Positions 1 through 11,782 are shown, counted from the stretch's first letter. The stretch: 64,000 bases of DNA from Neobacillus fumarioli NBRC 102428 (GCF_001591485.1 NZ_BCUZ01000003.1:1-64000), one strand, 5' to 3'. A program made the numbers and translations. Notes: generated by a model from the letters alone, not told the origin.

Positions 1-136
1 CCCCTTTTGTTTTCCTATTGAATTAAGTTGACCCCATGATACACAAAGCGAAATCTAATTTTGTTAAAATCGCTCCTAGCAACACCTATTTTTTGAATTT
101 TGTGCTGAGAATTATTAAGGGTTACGGCTTGTCCTG
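1..136. other. Left edge, no gene recognised
   Basis: These 136 bases follow the recD2 stop on the minus strand. I see no convincing open frame and no strong hairpin followed by a T run. A gene whose body lies outside the window cannot be excluded. Confidence 0.4.
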
Positions 137-2539
137 TCACATAAAATCATACGGGCTAACGTTTTCCATCCCAATCATCGGATCAACCAACATCAGTTCT
201 TCCTCGTAAGAAAGCCCGCTTTCGGTTATTTCTGCTTTAAAGGCTGCTGTTTGTGGCGGAATGGCTGCTTGAAGTTTTTCACATAATGTGGTTTGTCTTG
301 AAAGCTCGTCCGCTCTTTCAACCCCCATCCTCAAGGCATCTTCTTCGCCGCATAGGATTAAGGATTGTTTACTTCTTGTGATGGCCGTATAAATTAAGTT
401 CCTCCTTAGCATCCGATAATAGCTTCTCGTGACGGGAAAGAGCACGATCGGGAATTCGCTACCCTGGGATTTATGAACAGAACAACAATATGCATGGGTA
501 ATTTGATTTAAATCCTGTCTTGTATACTCGACCTCATTACCTTCAAAGGAAATATAAATCATATCTTGCTTTTCTGTATTTTCCTTCGCATAGATGATGG
601 AGATGATTTCACCGATATCACCGTTAAATACGTTGTTTTCCGGCTGATTTACGAGCTGAAGCACTTTATCACCGATGCGGTATTTTACATCACCAAACGT
701 AATTTCTTTTCTCTTGCCGTCTGGATTCGGATTAAAAATTTCCTGAAGCAAGACATTTAACCGGTCAATTCCGGCAGGACCCCTGTACATCGGTGCCAGT
801 ACCTGAAAATCCTTGGCGGAATAACCTTTGTTCTTCGCGTTTAAGGCAATTTTCTCCACCACTTCCGCAACTTGTGCCGTCGTACATCGGATAAAAGAAC
901 GATCAGCCTGCTTCTTTGTAACATCCGCCGGCAGCTTTCCGTGTTTAATTTCATGTGCCAAATCAATGATAGAAGATCCTTCTGCCTGCCGGTAAATATC
1001 GGTCAGTCGGACAGTTGGTATCCGTTCCGACCTCAGCAAGTCTTTCAGCACCTGTCCGGGACCGACAGATGGAAGCTGGTCCTCATCTCCAACCAGAATG
1101 ACTTGTATCTCTTCCGGCAAAGCTTTAAACAGTTGATTGGCAAGCCAAATATCCAGCATTGATGTTTCATCGACAATTAAAATTTTCCCTTCTAATGGAC
1201 TGGCATCATCCCGCTCGAAGCCCTCTGTGCCATTAAATCCAAGCAGGCGGTGGATCGTCACAGCCGGCAGCCCGGTAGATTCGCTCATTCGTTTAGCTGC
1301 CCTTCCTGTAGGAGCCGCCAGCAAAATTGGAAAAGGCTCATCTTTTTTTCGATAGTCTTGCGGATTTAAAGAGCAGCCATGAAGTTCAGCATAAAGCTCA
1401 ACAATCCCTTTGATAACAGTTGTTTTTCCGGTACCAGGCCCTCCTGTTAAAATCAGCATTGGCGACATTAATGCCGTCTGAATCGCTTCTCTTTGGGTAG
1501 GGGCGTATTGAACGCCAAGCCGTTCCTCAAGACTTCCCAGGGCAAGAAGAAATTCCGACTCAGGAAATTGTTCCTGATACTGCGTCTGTTTCAAGATCCG
1601 CTGGATACTTGTTACAAGCCCTTTTTCAGCAAAAAATAACGACGGCAAATAAATCCGCTGTTCCTCTCCGATTATTTTTCCCTCTTCTTCAAGCTTGATA
1701 AGTTCATTCGATATATCTGTATACTCAATGACATCCCGCTTATTTTCTTCAAGAAGTGCTTTTACCTGTTCAAGTAAATCTTTCGCCTGCAAAAAAACAT
1801 GCCCTGTTTGCAAACATTCATTCTCCAATGTATAAAGGCAGGCTGCTTTAATCCGGTCAGGATGATTTCCTGTGATCCCAAGCTGATATCCAAGCTCATC
1901 CGCCCGGACAAAGCCAATTCCTTCAATATCTTCAACAAGCTGGTACGGATTTTTTTGAATAATATCCAACGTTTCTTCTTTATATACTTGATAAATCCGC
2001 ATTGACAGCTGCGGGCCGAAACCATATTGATTTAAGGCAATCATTACCTGCTCAAGGCCCTGGTGCTCCATTAATGTATCATAAAGGAGCTTTGCTTTAT
2101 CAGGAGGGAGCTTCGGAACAGAATCAAGCAGTGACGGCTGATTGAGAATTTTGGAAATCGCATTTTCCCCCAGCGTTTCCACAATGCTTTCAGCTGTTTT
2201 CTTGCCGATTCCTTTAAACATTTCACCAGATAAATAAGCAATGATCCCCTGCTTGGTTTGCGGCATATCCTTGCGAAAATGATCTGCCTGAAATTGCATG
2301 CCGAACTTTGGATGTTCCGTAAAGCGGCCATAAAATATGTATGTTTCTTGTTCATGAATCCGCGGAAAATAACCTGTTATGACCGCTTCTTTATCTTGAA
2401 ACTGATCATTCGTTTCATCCACCCGAAGTTTTAACACGGTATAAAGGTTTTGTTCATTATGGAAAATCGTCACAATCGGCCTACCTTTGATAAACTTGCC
2501 CTGTTCGGAAAATAAATCAAGTGATTCTTGTTTTTCCAT
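137..2539 (-). CDS. recD2: RecD-like DNA helicase RecD2
   Basis: This is an ATP-dependent 5'-3' superfamily 1B helicase acting in DNA repair and replication-fork maintenance, in a family that works without RecBC. The start is the second ATG (protein MEKQES..., 800 aa), because it sits behind AAAGGAGGGGG, whereas an ATG 18 bases upstream has no ribosome binding site. The N-terminal third holds helix-hairpin-helix repeats (for example around FKGIGKKTAE). Walker A GGPGTGKTT is near residue 365, Walker B LIVDETSMLD follows about 90 residues later, and the C-terminal UvrD-like part has VHKSQGSEF and TAITRSKQ. The length is about that of the Bacillus protein. It probably forms one unit with the TPR gene upstream, whose stop is 35 bases away. 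Confidence 0.96.
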   Translation of the reverse strand: MEKQESLDLFSEQGKFIKGRPIVTIFHNEQNLYTVLKLRVDETNDQFQDKEAVITGYFPRIHEQETYIFYGRFTEHPKFGMQFQADHFRKDMPQTKQGIIAYLSGEMFKGIGKKTAESIVETLGENAISKILNQPSLLDSVPKLPPDKAKLLYDTLMEHQGLEQVMIALNQYGFGPQLSMRIYQVYKEETLDIIQKNPYQLVEDIEGIGFVRADELGYQLGITGNHPDRIKAACLYTLENECLQTGHVFLQAKDLLEQVKALLEENKRDVIEYTDISNELIKLEEEGKIIGEEQRIYLPSLFFAEKGLVTSIQRILKQTQYQEQFPESEFLLALGSLEERLGVQYAPTQREAIQTALMSPMLILTGGPGTGKTTVIKGIVELYAELHGCSLNPQDYRKKDEPFPILLAAPTGRAAKRMSESTGLPAVTIHRLLGFNGTEGFERDDASPLEGKILIVDETSMLDIWLANQLFKALPEEIQVILVGDEDQLPSVGPGQVLKDLLRSERIPTVRLTDIYRQAEGSSIIDLAHEIKHGKLPADVTKKQADRSFIRCTTAQVAEVVEKIALNAKNKGYSAKDFQVLAPMYRGPAGIDRLNVLLQEIFNPNPDGKRKEITFGDVKYRIGDKVLQLVNQPENNVFNGDIGEIISIIYAKENTEKQDMIYISFEGNEVEYTRQDLNQITHAYCCSVHKSQGSEFPIVLFPVTRSYYRMLRRNLIYTAITRSKQSLILCGEEDALRMGVERADELSRQTTLCEKLQAAIPPQTAAFKAEITESGLSYEEELMLVDPMIGMENVSPYDFM

Positions 2540-2574
2540 CTTGCCCCCTCCTTTCATCTAATAAAATGAAAATC

Positions 2575-3231
2575 CTATTGTTTCGTTTCGATTAATTGTT
2601 TCGCATGTCCGGCTAATAAATGATCCGGCTGAATATCCAATGCTTTTTGAAACATTTCGAGTGCTTTTTCTGCATTTTCTTTGAACGCATAGGAAACGCC
2701 CAAATTATAATAGGCATCTGCGTGATTTGGCTCAATTTCCAGGCATTTTTCCAATTGGACCATTGCTTCATCAATGAAGTCAAGCTGGGCAAGAACTAAG
2801 CCATATTGAAACCGGGCTTCCGCATCCTTCTCGTTCAGTTCCACACTGCGCTGTAAATAGGGAAGAGCCAATTTACCCTGACCAAGGTTGACGAAGGTCA
2901 TTGCCAGCATAAAATAATTGTCGCTGGTATCCAGTCCTTTTTTCATCGCAGTTTCAAACATTGTTTTAGCATTCTCGTAATCCTCACTTTTGTAATAAAG
3001 GTTCCCAGCGCTATAATAAGCTGCCGCTGCGTTCTCATCTAGCTCCATTGCTTTCTTATAGAATTTTAATGCTTTCTCATGATCTCCAAGCGCGGCAAGC
3101 ACATTACCAAAATTGATAAAGCCAACCGAATCATTCGGATTTTCATTTATCGCATCATGAAAAGCCTTTGCCGCCTCTTCCAGATTCCCTTCCTGCATAT
3201 ATTGAATACCTATTTGGTTTTTATCCATCAT
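2575..3231 (-). CDS. Tetratricopeptide-repeat protein (YrrB-like)
   Basis: A 218-residue cytoplasmic protein made almost entirely of tandem 34-residue TPR units, seen as repeated motifs such as AYYNLGVSYAF, VGFINFGNVLAALG and AAYYSAGNLYY. There is no signal peptide or membrane segment. TPR arrays bind partner proteins, but no partner can be read from the sequence. The position between mnmA and recD2 matches B. subtilis yrrB. Two adjacent ATGs could start it; GGAGT lies 4 to 7 bases upstream. The mnmA terminator lies upstream, so this gene needs its own promoter or read-through. Confidence 0.9.
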   Translation of the reverse strand: MMDKNQIGIQYMQEGNLEEAAKAFHDAINENPNDSVGFINFGNVLAALGDHEKALKFYKKAMELDENAAAAYYSAGNLYYKSEDYENAKTMFETAMKKGLDTSDNYFMLAMTFVNLGQGKLALPYLQRSVELNEKDAEARFQYGLVLAQLDFIDEAMVQLEKCLEIEPNHADAYYNLGVSYAFKENAEKALEMFQKALDIQPDHLLAGHAKQLIETKQ

Positions 3232-3270
3232 TTCAACTCCGATCTACTAAAAATTATACCATATTTGTAC

Positions 3271-3303
3271 AAAAATCCCCGACTCCGAAAGCGGAATCAG
3301 GGA
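3271..3303 (-). terminator. Intrinsic terminator after mnmA
   Basis: A 12-bp stem (arms 3276-3287 and 3292-3303, two G-U pairs on the minus strand) with a 4-base loop. It is followed on the minus strand by five T, just downstream of the mnmA stop. Confidence 0.85.
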
Positions 3304-3308
3304 TAAAA

Positions 3309-5604
<2,296 letters not shown>

Positions 5605-5649
5605 CATGACACCTCTAGTCCAAAAAATTCTCTATTAATACCTTTAACA

Positions 5650-6069
5650 TTAAATATAAAACATATAACCTTCCGGCTTAGTGTCTTCACTGTGGCTTGC
5701 TAAATCCTCTAATGTTGTATTATCCAGCACATCCTTAATAGCATCTCGGATACGGATCCACAGCTCCCGTTTTGCCGGCTCTTCATCCTCTATCCCTTCA
5801 ACAGGAGTAATCGGCCCTTCAAGCACACGAATTACATCCCCGGCGGTAATTTTTGAAGGGTCATTTGATAAAATATAACCGCCGTATGCACCCCTGATGC
5901 TTTTTACTAATCCAGCATTTCTTAAAGGTGAGATTAATTGCTCCAAATAATGTTCTGATAAATCATTGGCTTGGGCAATTGCTTTTAGCGAAGTTGGACC
6001 TTCACCATAATTTTTTGCAAGCTCAATCATAATCGTCAGGCCATAACGGCCTTTTGTCGATATTTTCAA
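5650..6069 (-). CDS. cymR: Rrf2-family regulator CymR
   Basis: CymR is the master repressor of cysteine metabolism in Bacillus and acts in complex with cysteine synthase CysK. The 139 residues begin with an Rrf2 winged helix (MKISTKGRYGLTIMIEL, then a recognition helix near SEHYLEQLISPL). The protein contains no cysteine at all, so it cannot carry the Fe-S cluster of IscR or NsrR, which supports CymR. The start is a TTG behind GAGGTG with 7-base spacing. It is the first gene of the cymR-desulfurase-mnmA unit. Confidence 0.93.
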   Translation of the reverse strand: MKISTKGRYGLTIMIELAKNYGEGPTSLKAIAQANDLSEHYLEQLISPLRNAGLVKSIRGAYGGYILSNDPSKITAGDVIRVLEGPITPVEGIEDEEPAKRELWIRIRDAIKDVLDNTTLEDLASHSEDTKPEGYMFYI

Positions 6070-6110
6070 ACTGATGCACCTCTATTCATTCAATCCTTTT
6101 ATTATACCAA

Positions 6111-6119
6111 ACATTGAAA
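6111..6119 (-). promoter_or_regulatory. Extended -10 promoter of cymR
   Basis: On the minus strand the sequence reads TGGTATAAT, a perfect SigA -10 with the TGn extension, about 42 bases before the cymR start. The -35 region is poor, as is common for extended -10 promoters. Confidence 0.7.
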
Positions 6120-6225
6120 TGTCGTTCCACAATCCTTTTACGGCCGCTTTGTTCTTTATAAATTCTCAGTAATTTGATAGGCGTTGTTATTATACCATAT
6201 TGCCATGAACCTGATATGATAAACC

Positions 6226-6257
6226 ATTAAAAAGGGAAGGTAATCAGTCCTTCCCTT
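6226..6257 (-). terminator. Intrinsic terminator ending the paaX-side genes
   Basis: A 9-bp perfect stem (6232-6240 with 6249-6257, AAGGGAAGG/CCTTCCCTT) followed on the minus strand by TTTTTA, directly after the thioesterase gene. Confidence 0.85.
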
Positions 6258-6263
6258 CTAATC

Positions 6264-6686
6264 TTATTCGCTTATAATGATCACAGATGAAACAGCATCA
6301 GCGGTCTTCTTATTATTTTGAATTAATTCCGCTGTAACATATGCAGTCCGTTTTCCCATTCTTTCTACTCTTGCCTCAACCATAACTTCTCCTTGCATAA
6401 CAGGCCGATGAAAGGTTATATGTAAATCAATTGTCGTAAAGGATTGTTTATTGCTTATTTTTGAAGCAATTGCATAAGCCATCATAATATCAGCAGCTGA
6501 CGAAACAAAACCGCCCATAGCAACTCCAATCCCATTTATAAATTGATCGTCAACCTTCCAGATTCCCCTGGCTGTCCCATCATAAGCTTCTATTACTTTG
6601 ATCTGCATCGTTAGATCACAATTTGGCGGATTGGCCCCTTTTGTCACAACTTCCATTAAGTCGAATTTCTTGTTCTTATTCTCCAT
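6264..6686 (-). CDS. PaaI-like hotdog thioesterase
   Basis: A 140-residue single hotdog-fold protein of the PaaI/acyl-CoA thioesterase type. The diagnostic stretch NGIGVAMGGFVSSAAD has the family's GG turn and the aspartate expected to activate water. PaaI in E. coli hydrolyses ring-hydroxylated and dead-end phenylacetyl-CoA esters and releases trapped CoA. The setting, with paaX and an oxidoreductase 17 bases upstream, fits that role. A general thioesterase is the alternative. It ends the accessory block. Confidence 0.75.
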   Translation of the reverse strand: MENKNKKFDLMEVVTKGANPPNCDLTMQIKVIEAYDGTARGIWKVDDQFINGIGVAMGGFVSSAADIMMAYAIASKISNKQSFTTIDLHITFHRPVMQGEVMVEARVERMGKRTAYVTAELIQNNKKTADAVSSVIIISE

Positions 6687-6703
6687 TTAACAAAATCCCT
6701 TCA

Positions 6704-7672
6704 TTAAGACTTTTCAGACGGCCATGTAAAAACATGTAATCGCTCCTTCATAACTGTCAGGGCATCATTCATCATGCCATCCAGTAATTCCTTCACAGAT
6801 GGCAAATCGTCTATCAGACCGGCAATTTGACCGCTGTTCATAAAACCATTATTTTCATCTCCAAGCAAAGCCCCGTTTATATGATAATCCTCCGATGTCA
6901 TCTGACGATATTGCTCGGCAGATAAACCTTGTTGTTCTAAATCGATAATTTGCTTAGCATAGGGTGATTTTAATACCCGCCGTACTTGACCTACAGAGCG
7001 TCCCAAAATAACGGTCTCGTTATCTCCTGCCTCTATCAATCTATTTTTATACACTGAATGAAAAGGAGCTTCCTTGGTAGCAATTAATCGCGTCCCCAAT
7101 TGTACCCCTGATGCTCCAAGCATCAAGGCAGCTGCCAAACCGTGCCCGTCCCCAATTCCCCCTGCGGCTACAACGGGAATTGAGACATGTTTACAAATTT
7201 GCGGGATCAACGTAAATGTAGTCAACTCTAAATTTGAGTTAATACCTGCTGCTTCAAATCCTTCCGCTACTAAAATATCTGCCCCCGCCTCCTCTGCCTT
7301 TTTGGCATGTTTGACGGATGCGACGATTGCGATTACTTTTATGCTATGTTCATGAAGCAAATCAATATAAGGTGCTGGGTTACCTGCAGACAGTGATACG
7401 ACCGGAACCTTATGCCGAATCACGAGTTGAATCAATTCTTCAGTGTATGGGCTTACATTAATAGGTATATTAATCGCAAAAGGATATACAGTCATTTCTT
7501 TTGTTTCTGTTATAATAGTTTCTACCTGGTTTGGGCTCATGGTTCCGCACCCAATGGTTCCTAGTCCGCCCGCATTTGATACTGCAGCAGCCAGCTGGGC
7601 ATTGCTGATATTTCCCATTCCCCCTTGGATGATCGGATATTTGATTGAAAGCAATTCATTTACTAAGCTCAT
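6704..7672 (-). CDS. Nitronate monooxygenase-like FMN enzyme
   Basis: A 322-residue TIM-barrel FMN protein of the 2-nitropropane dioxygenase / nitronate monooxygenase superfamily. It begins with YPIIQGGMGNIS and carries the phosphate-binding stretch PVVAAGGIGDGHGLAAAL followed by GASGVQLGTRLIAT. The same superfamily includes FabK enoyl reductases and NADH:quinone reductases, so the substrate is open. It is 17 bases upstream of the thioesterase gene and downstream of paaX. A role in handling toxic or stalled aromatic intermediates, or in electron delivery, is only inference. Confidence 0.75.
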   Translation of the reverse strand: MSLVNELLSIKYPIIQGGMGNISNAQLAAAVSNAGGLGTIGCGTMSPNQVETIITETKEMTVYPFAINIPINVSPYTEELIQLVIRHKVPVVSLSAGNPAPYIDLLHEHSIKVIAIVASVKHAKKAEEAGADILVAEGFEAAGINSNLELTTFTLIPQICKHVSIPVVAAGGIGDGHGLAAALMLGASGVQLGTRLIATKEAPFHSVYKNRLIEAGDNETVILGRSVGQVRRVLKSPYAKQIIDLEQQGLSAEQYRQMTSEDYHINGALLGDENNGFMNSGQIAGLIDDLPSVKELLDGMMNDALTVMKERLHVFTWPSEKS

Positions 7673-7719
7673 TCTTAGCTTCCCCTTTCAAGGATTCTGC
7701 ACAACATCCATTTACAACA

Positions 7720-7754
7720 AAGCAGCTCTTCTCATACCAGAAGAAAAGCTGCTT
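7720..7754 (-). terminator. Hairpin between paaX and the FMN enzyme gene
   Basis: A 13-bp stem (7720-7732 with 7742-7754, one G-T pair) just after the paaX stop. The following minus-strand bases are not T-rich, so termination would be weak. It may act as an attenuator or an mRNA-end stabiliser. Confidence 0.45.
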
Positions 7755-7758
7755 CATT

Positions 7759-8640
7759 TTACTGAACCATAAACGGATGGTACTGGGCATCGTATGTTTC
7801 ATCTTTTTTGCAAATATCATTGTCTTCCTTAAAAATACTTTCAAAGAATCGGCTGGCGGGTTCAGCAAGAACACGGTAGTATTGGTTAAATAAGCTGGCT
7901 GCCAGAGTACCGTTCCAGTTATCCGGCAGAAAATCTTTAGGAAGACCAGGATCTATAAACAGAAATTTCCGATATTCATGGACAAGCTTTGTGCGCTCAA
8001 CAAAACACTCTGCATCAGACATTTCACCGCGGCGGATAATTTCTTGGTTCGCAATGAACTGCTTAGAGTATTTGATAATAAATTCCTCATATTTCTCCAC
8101 AACTTCATCCAGCTGCCAGCTTTTCTTAACCAAGGTTTGATGATCTTTAGGACCTATATATTCAGATACAAAATAGTCAACATAATCGCTTATATTGTAT
8201 TTTTCAATCAGCAGTTCCATTTCTTTCTCCAAATTATTTGGCGAAATCCAGCATGCATTTGAAAAGCTGCCGAAGCCACTCCACAACAGTTCCTTTCTCA
8301 GCTCATCCCGAATGGATCTTTTTTCTTCTGGAATGGTATACATTAAAATTCGCCATTTGCCGTCCCATTCATTTGGATTTAATTTAAAAATACGTTTTCC
8401 CGCTTCTTCAATCCGGCTGACTCCAAGTTTCGTAAGATAATAATAACTGCGGTTTTCTTTCTTTTCAGATTGTAGCCATCCTTGTTTTACCATTCGGGAA
8501 ACAGCGACCCGAACAGCCTGCTCATTATGTCCAAATTCCTTTAACAGACGAATTAAACTGCCAATCCAAATTTTATTACCATAATGATAGATATAATCTC
8601 CGTAAATGGTAAAAATCATGGAGCGCGTATTTCCAGCCAT
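7759..8640 (-). CDS. paaX: PaaX-type phenylacetyl-CoA-responsive repressor
   Basis: A 293-residue PaaX-family regulator with an N-terminal winged helix (TRSMIFTIYGDYI, then EQAVRVAVSRMVKQGWL and SYYYLTKLG) and the family's long effector-binding C-terminal part. PaaX proteins repress paa operons and are released by phenylacetyl-CoA. The start was moved to the ATG behind GGAGGTG; an ATG 15 bases upstream overlaps that ribosome binding site. The shared operator in front of paaA and paaK (17934 and 19416) is its most likely target. Confidence 0.9.
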   Translation of the reverse strand: MAGNTRSMIFTIYGDYIYHYGNKIWIGSLIRLLKEFGHNEQAVRVAVSRMVKQGWLQSEKKENRSYYYLTKLGVSRIEEAGKRIFKLNPNEWDGKWRILMYTIPEEKRSIRDELRKELLWSGFGSFSNACWISPNNLEKEMELLIEKYNISDYVDYFVSEYIGPKDHQTLVKKSWQLDEVVEKYEEFIIKYSKQFIANQEIIRRGEMSDAECFVERTKLVHEYRKFLFIDPGLPKDFLPDNWNGTLAASLFNQYYRVLAEPASRFFESIFKEDNDICKKDETYDAQYHPFMVQ

Positions 8641-8725
8641 GATATTCACCTCCATTCCACCTTCATATTACACAATTTGTACGAACGTCTTTTTTATTAT
8701 ATCGATTATTTTAAAAAAGGCAATG

Positions 8726-9502
8726 TTATTTTCCTTTAAATTGCGGGGCTCTCCGTTCACTGAACGCCTCTAATGCTTCTAACCGATCCTCCGTCGGAAT
8801 CGTTAGTTCATAAGCTTTTGCTTCAATTTCAAGTCCTGTTTGCAGGTCCGTGTTCATTCCTCTTGTAATGGCATATTTAGCCTGCCTAATGGCTACCGGC
8901 CCATTTTTCATCATCTTTGCTGCAAATTCTTGGCAAGCTATTAACAATTGTTCACGAGGGACAACCTTAAGAACGATTCCTAGCTTACATGCTTCTTCAG
9001 CAGATATTTTTTCCGCTGTAAAAATTAGCTCCTTTGCTTTTGTTTCTCCAATTAATCGCGGCAGACGCTGTGTTCCGCCAGCACCTGGAATAATAGCCCA
9101 GCTTGTTTCAGTTAATCCCATCATGACTCCCTCAGCGGCAATTGCAAAATCACACGCTAAAAGCCATTCAAAGCCTCCTCCAAGAGCGTAACCATTAACA
9201 GCTGCAATCGTCGGCTGCGGAAGCAAAGCAATACTGTTAAACACCTCGCGAATTGCTTTTACATTTCTTCTAACCTCTGTTTCATTCAGTGTTCTTCTTT
9301 CTTTTAAATCCGCACCTGCGCTGAATGCCTTTTCACCGGCACCGGTAAAAATGACGACATGAACATCAGAATGTAAGGAAATGTTGTTTACAACCTCTTG
9401 AAGTTCACACAGTGTTTCATAATTAAAACAATTTAGGACCTCCGGACGGTTGACCGTCACATATCCGATATGATTTTCTATATGAAATAACACATTTGCC
9501 AT
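8726..9502 (-). CDS. Enoyl-CoA hydratase/isomerase family protein
   Basis: A 258-residue crotonase. The oxyanion-hole stretches AFSAGADLKER and VNGYALGGG are present. Both catalytic glutamates of a true hydratase are visible, in GGGFEWLLACD and GLTETSWAIIPGAGG. It differs from the PaaF and PaaG copies further upstream and resembles the AUH/methylglutaconyl-CoA hydratase branch. It lies beyond the terminator of the paa operon and 85 bases before paaX. It could be the oxepin-CoA hydrolase or a second beta-oxidation hydratase; the sequence does not decide. Confidence 0.85.
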   Translation of the reverse strand: MANVLFHIENHIGYVTVNRPEVLNCFNYETLCELQEVVNNISLHSDVHVVIFTGAGEKAFSAGADLKERRTLNETEVRRNVKAIREVFNSIALLPQPTIAAVNGYALGGGFEWLLACDFAIAAEGVMMGLTETSWAIIPGAGGTQRLPRLIGETKAKELIFTAEKISAEEACKLGIVLKVVPREQLLIACQEFAAKMMKNGPVAIRQAKYAITRGMNTDLQTGLEIEAKAYELTIPTEDRLEALEAFSERRAPQFKGK

Positions 9503-9600
9503 CTAACATCATCCCCCATATTTGTTTAGAAAAGCTCAAGTGCCTTGGTCAGCCTGCTTGCTTCTCCGAATAATCCTTGTAGGCATGCGACGAGCTGGAG

Positions 9601-9661
9601 CAGGAGCACATAACGTAAGGCTAGGCCGCTTGCGCTGGACAATTCTCGAAGCCAAAATTTA
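9601..9661. repeat. Dispersed 61-bp repeat, copy 1
   Basis: Matches 36718-36778 with 5 mismatches over 61 bases (core CAGGAGCACATAACG ... CCGCTTGCGCTGGACAAT). It is intergenic, between the paaJ terminator and the third crotonase gene. The type resembles short non-coding repeats scattered in Bacillus genomes. Confidence 0.8.
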
Positions 9662-9670
9662 CTTTACTTT

Positions 9671-9703
9671 TAAAAAACCCCTAAATAGCAAGCTATTTAG
9701 GGC
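9671..9703 (-). terminator. Terminator of the paa operon
   Basis: An 11-bp inverted repeat (9679-9689 with 9692-9702, CCCTAAATAGC/GCTATTTAGGG) followed by TTTTTTA on the minus strand, 8 bases after the paaJ stop. Confidence 0.85.
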
Positions 9704-9710
9704 TTTTATG

Positions 9711-10916
9711 CTAATTGTCAATATTTTCGATGATTGCAGCTATTCCCTGCCCGACACCAATACACATGGTCGCAAGCCCGTATTGAACATTTCGTTTTTT
9801 CATTTCGTGAACAAGGGTGGTTAAAATTCTTGCTCCGCTGGCACCGAGCGGATGTCCAAAGGCAATTGCCCCGCCGTTTACGTTTACCTTTTCTTGGTCC
9901 ATCCCAAGTTGTTTGATACATTCAATGGACTGAGATGCAAAGGCTTCATTTAATTCAACTAATCCGATTTTCTCAATCGTGAGATTTGCTCTTGTAAACG
10001 CTTTTCTTGTTGCGTAAATCGGACCAAGACCCATAACAGAAGGTTCCAAGCCGGCAACTGCACCAACAACATATTTTGCCATCGGCTTTAATCCAAGCTC
10101 ATTAGCTTTATCGGAACTCATTAATAACAATGCGGAAGCCCCGTCATTAACTCCCGAAGCATTTCCGGCCGTAACCGTACCGCCTTCAAAAATCGGTTTT
10201 AGTTTTGCCAGCTTTTCCAAAGTAGTATCCGGGCGTGGGTGCTCATCCTTTGTTACCACAATCTCATTCCCTTTCCGGTCATTAAAACGGACAGGAACCA
10301 TTTCATTGGCAAATCGTTCATTCTCTATTGCTTTTTTTGCCCGCATTTGACTCTGGAACGCGAACAAGTCTTGTTCTTCGCGTGTAATTGAATAACGCTT
10401 AGCAACATTCTCGGCCGTTTGCGGCATCGATTCTGCCCCAAACATGGCTTCCAATTTCTTATTGGTAAAGCGCCAGCCGATTGTTGTATCATGAAGTTCC
10501 ATTGAACCTCTGGGAAAATCAACTTCAGGCTTGGCCATAACGTAAGGAGCCCTTGTCATGCTCTCGGTTCCGCCTGCGATATAAATATCACCTTCACCAA
10601 CTGCTATCGCTCTTGCGGCATAAATCACCGCATCAAGACCGGAACCGCACAGGCGGTTAATCGTTGTTCCGCTCACTGTAACAGGCAGGCCGGCAAGAAG
10701 TGCCGACATTCTGGCTACATTTCGATTATCCTCTCCCGCCTGGTTGGCATTGCCAAATACCACATCTTCAATTTGCTCCGGAGGCAATTGAGGATTGCGG
10801 TCAAGCAACGCTTTAATGACAATCGCACCCAGGTCATCAGGACGGACGCTTTTTAAAGCCCCTTTATACTTTCCAATAGGAGTTCGAACGGCATCAACTA
10901 TTACTACTTCTCTCAT
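9711..10916 (-). CDS. paaJ: 3-oxoadipyl-CoA thiolase PaaJ
   Basis: A 401-residue degradative thiolase. The acyl-accepting cysteine is in [13 protein letters not shown]. The C-terminal active-site histidine is in [16 protein letters not shown] and the second cysteine in [10 protein letters not shown]. The stretch [13 protein letters not shown] is typical of the PaaJ/PcaF branch. It cleaves 3-oxoadipyl-CoA to acetyl-CoA and succinyl-CoA, the last step of the pathway. It overlaps paaH by 4 bases (ATGA) and ends at a terminator, so it closes the operon. Confidence 0.92.
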   Translation of the reverse strand: MREVVIVDAVRTPIGKYKGALKSVRPDDLGAIVIKALLDRNPQLPPEQIEDVVFGNANQAGEDNRNVARMSALLAGLPVTVSGTTINRLCGSGLDAVIYAARAIAVGEGDIYIAGGTESMTRAPYVMAKPEVDFPRGSMELHDTTIGWRFTNKKLEAMFGAESMPQTAENVAKRYSITREEQDLFAFQSQMRAKKAIENERFANEMVPVRFNDRKGNEIVVTKDEHPRPDTTLEKLAKLKPIFEGGTVTAGNASGVNDGASALLLMSSDKANELGLKPMAKYVVGAVAGLEPSVMGLGPIYATRKAFTRANLTIEKIGLVELNEAFASQSIECIKQLGMDQEKVNVNGGAIAFGHPLGASGARILTTLVHEMKKRNVQYGLATMCIGVGQGIAAIIENIDN

Positions 10917-11782
10917 TTTTTCACCAACTCTTCTTTTTTGCTATAATCATAGACTCCCTTGCCAACTTTGCGGCCTAATCTTCCTGCTCGGACATATTGC
11001 TCTAATAACGGTGCCGGCCGATATTTCTCTCCTAATTTTTCATGTAAATACCGTAAATTGTTTAAACGGGCATCCAGTCCAACTAGATCAACCAATTCAA
11101 ACGGTCCCATTGGGAAATTTAAGCCAAGTTTAATTGCCTTATCAATATCTTCAGGCGTACCAAGACCTTCCTGCAACATATAAAAAGCTTCATTACCAAT
11201 TAAGCAGCTAATCCGGCTTGTTACAAAACCAGGAAATTCATTGATGACCACTGTTTCTTTCCCCATTTTCCGGGCCACATTTGTAATGGTTTCCGCGGTT
11301 TCATCACTCGTTTCCAAACCACGAACAATTTCCACAAGCGGCATCTTATGAACCGGATTAAAGAAGTGCATCGCAATGGTACGATCAGCCCGATGACCGT
11401 AAGAGGCAATTTCTGTAGGACTCATCGTCGATGTATTCGTTGCAAAAATGCAATGCGCCGGCGCATACTTCTCCATTGTTTCAAATACTTGCTTTTTGAT
11501 TTCAGCCTTTTCCGGTACGGCCTCAATAATCAAATCGGCATCTGCACAAGCTTTCGGTAGATCCGTTAAATAGCATAAATTGTCTTTTGCCTGCCGGAGT
11601 TGCTCAGGCGAAATTTTCCCCCGCTCAAGCCCTTTGGCAAAAAGGGAATTCAGTTCGTTTCTTGCACTCTCCAGTGCTGTTTCATTTACATCTACCAATG
11701 TAACTGAAAATCCGCCAATTACCCCGACATACGCAATTCCACGTCCCATTACCCCGGAACCGACAACAACGATATTTCTCAT
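10913..11782 (-). CDS. paaH: 3-hydroxyadipyl-CoA dehydrogenase PaaH
   Basis: A 289-residue NAD-dependent 3-hydroxyacyl-CoA dehydrogenase. The N-terminal Rossmann motif is VVGSGVMGRGIAYV. The catalytic histidine sits in AMHFFNPVHKMPLVEIV, and the C-terminal helical domain carries NFPMGPFELVDLVGLD. The family includes 3-hydroxybutyryl-CoA dehydrogenases; the position between paaFG and paaJ points to 3-hydroxyadipyl-CoA. A hairpin lies between this gene and the upstream aldehyde dehydrogenase gene. Confidence 0.88.
   Translation of the reverse strand: MRNIVVVGSGVMGRGIAYVGVIGGFSVTLVDVNETALESARNELNSLFAKGLERGKISPEQLRQAKDNLCYLTDLPKACADADLIIEAVPEKAEIKKQVFETMEKYAPAHCIFATNTSTMSPTEIASYGHRADRTIAMHFFNPVHKMPLVEIVRGLETSDETAETITNVARKMGKETVVINEFPGFVTSRISCLIGNEAFYMLQEGLGTPEDIDKAIKLGLNFPMGPFELVDLVGLDARLNNLRYLHEKLGEKYRPAPLLEQYVRAGRLGRKVGKGVYDYSKKEELVKK

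Noticed and set aside
7720-7754. Strong terminator after paaX
   Set aside because: The stem is good but no T run follows on the minus strand, so it is listed only as a weak hairpin.
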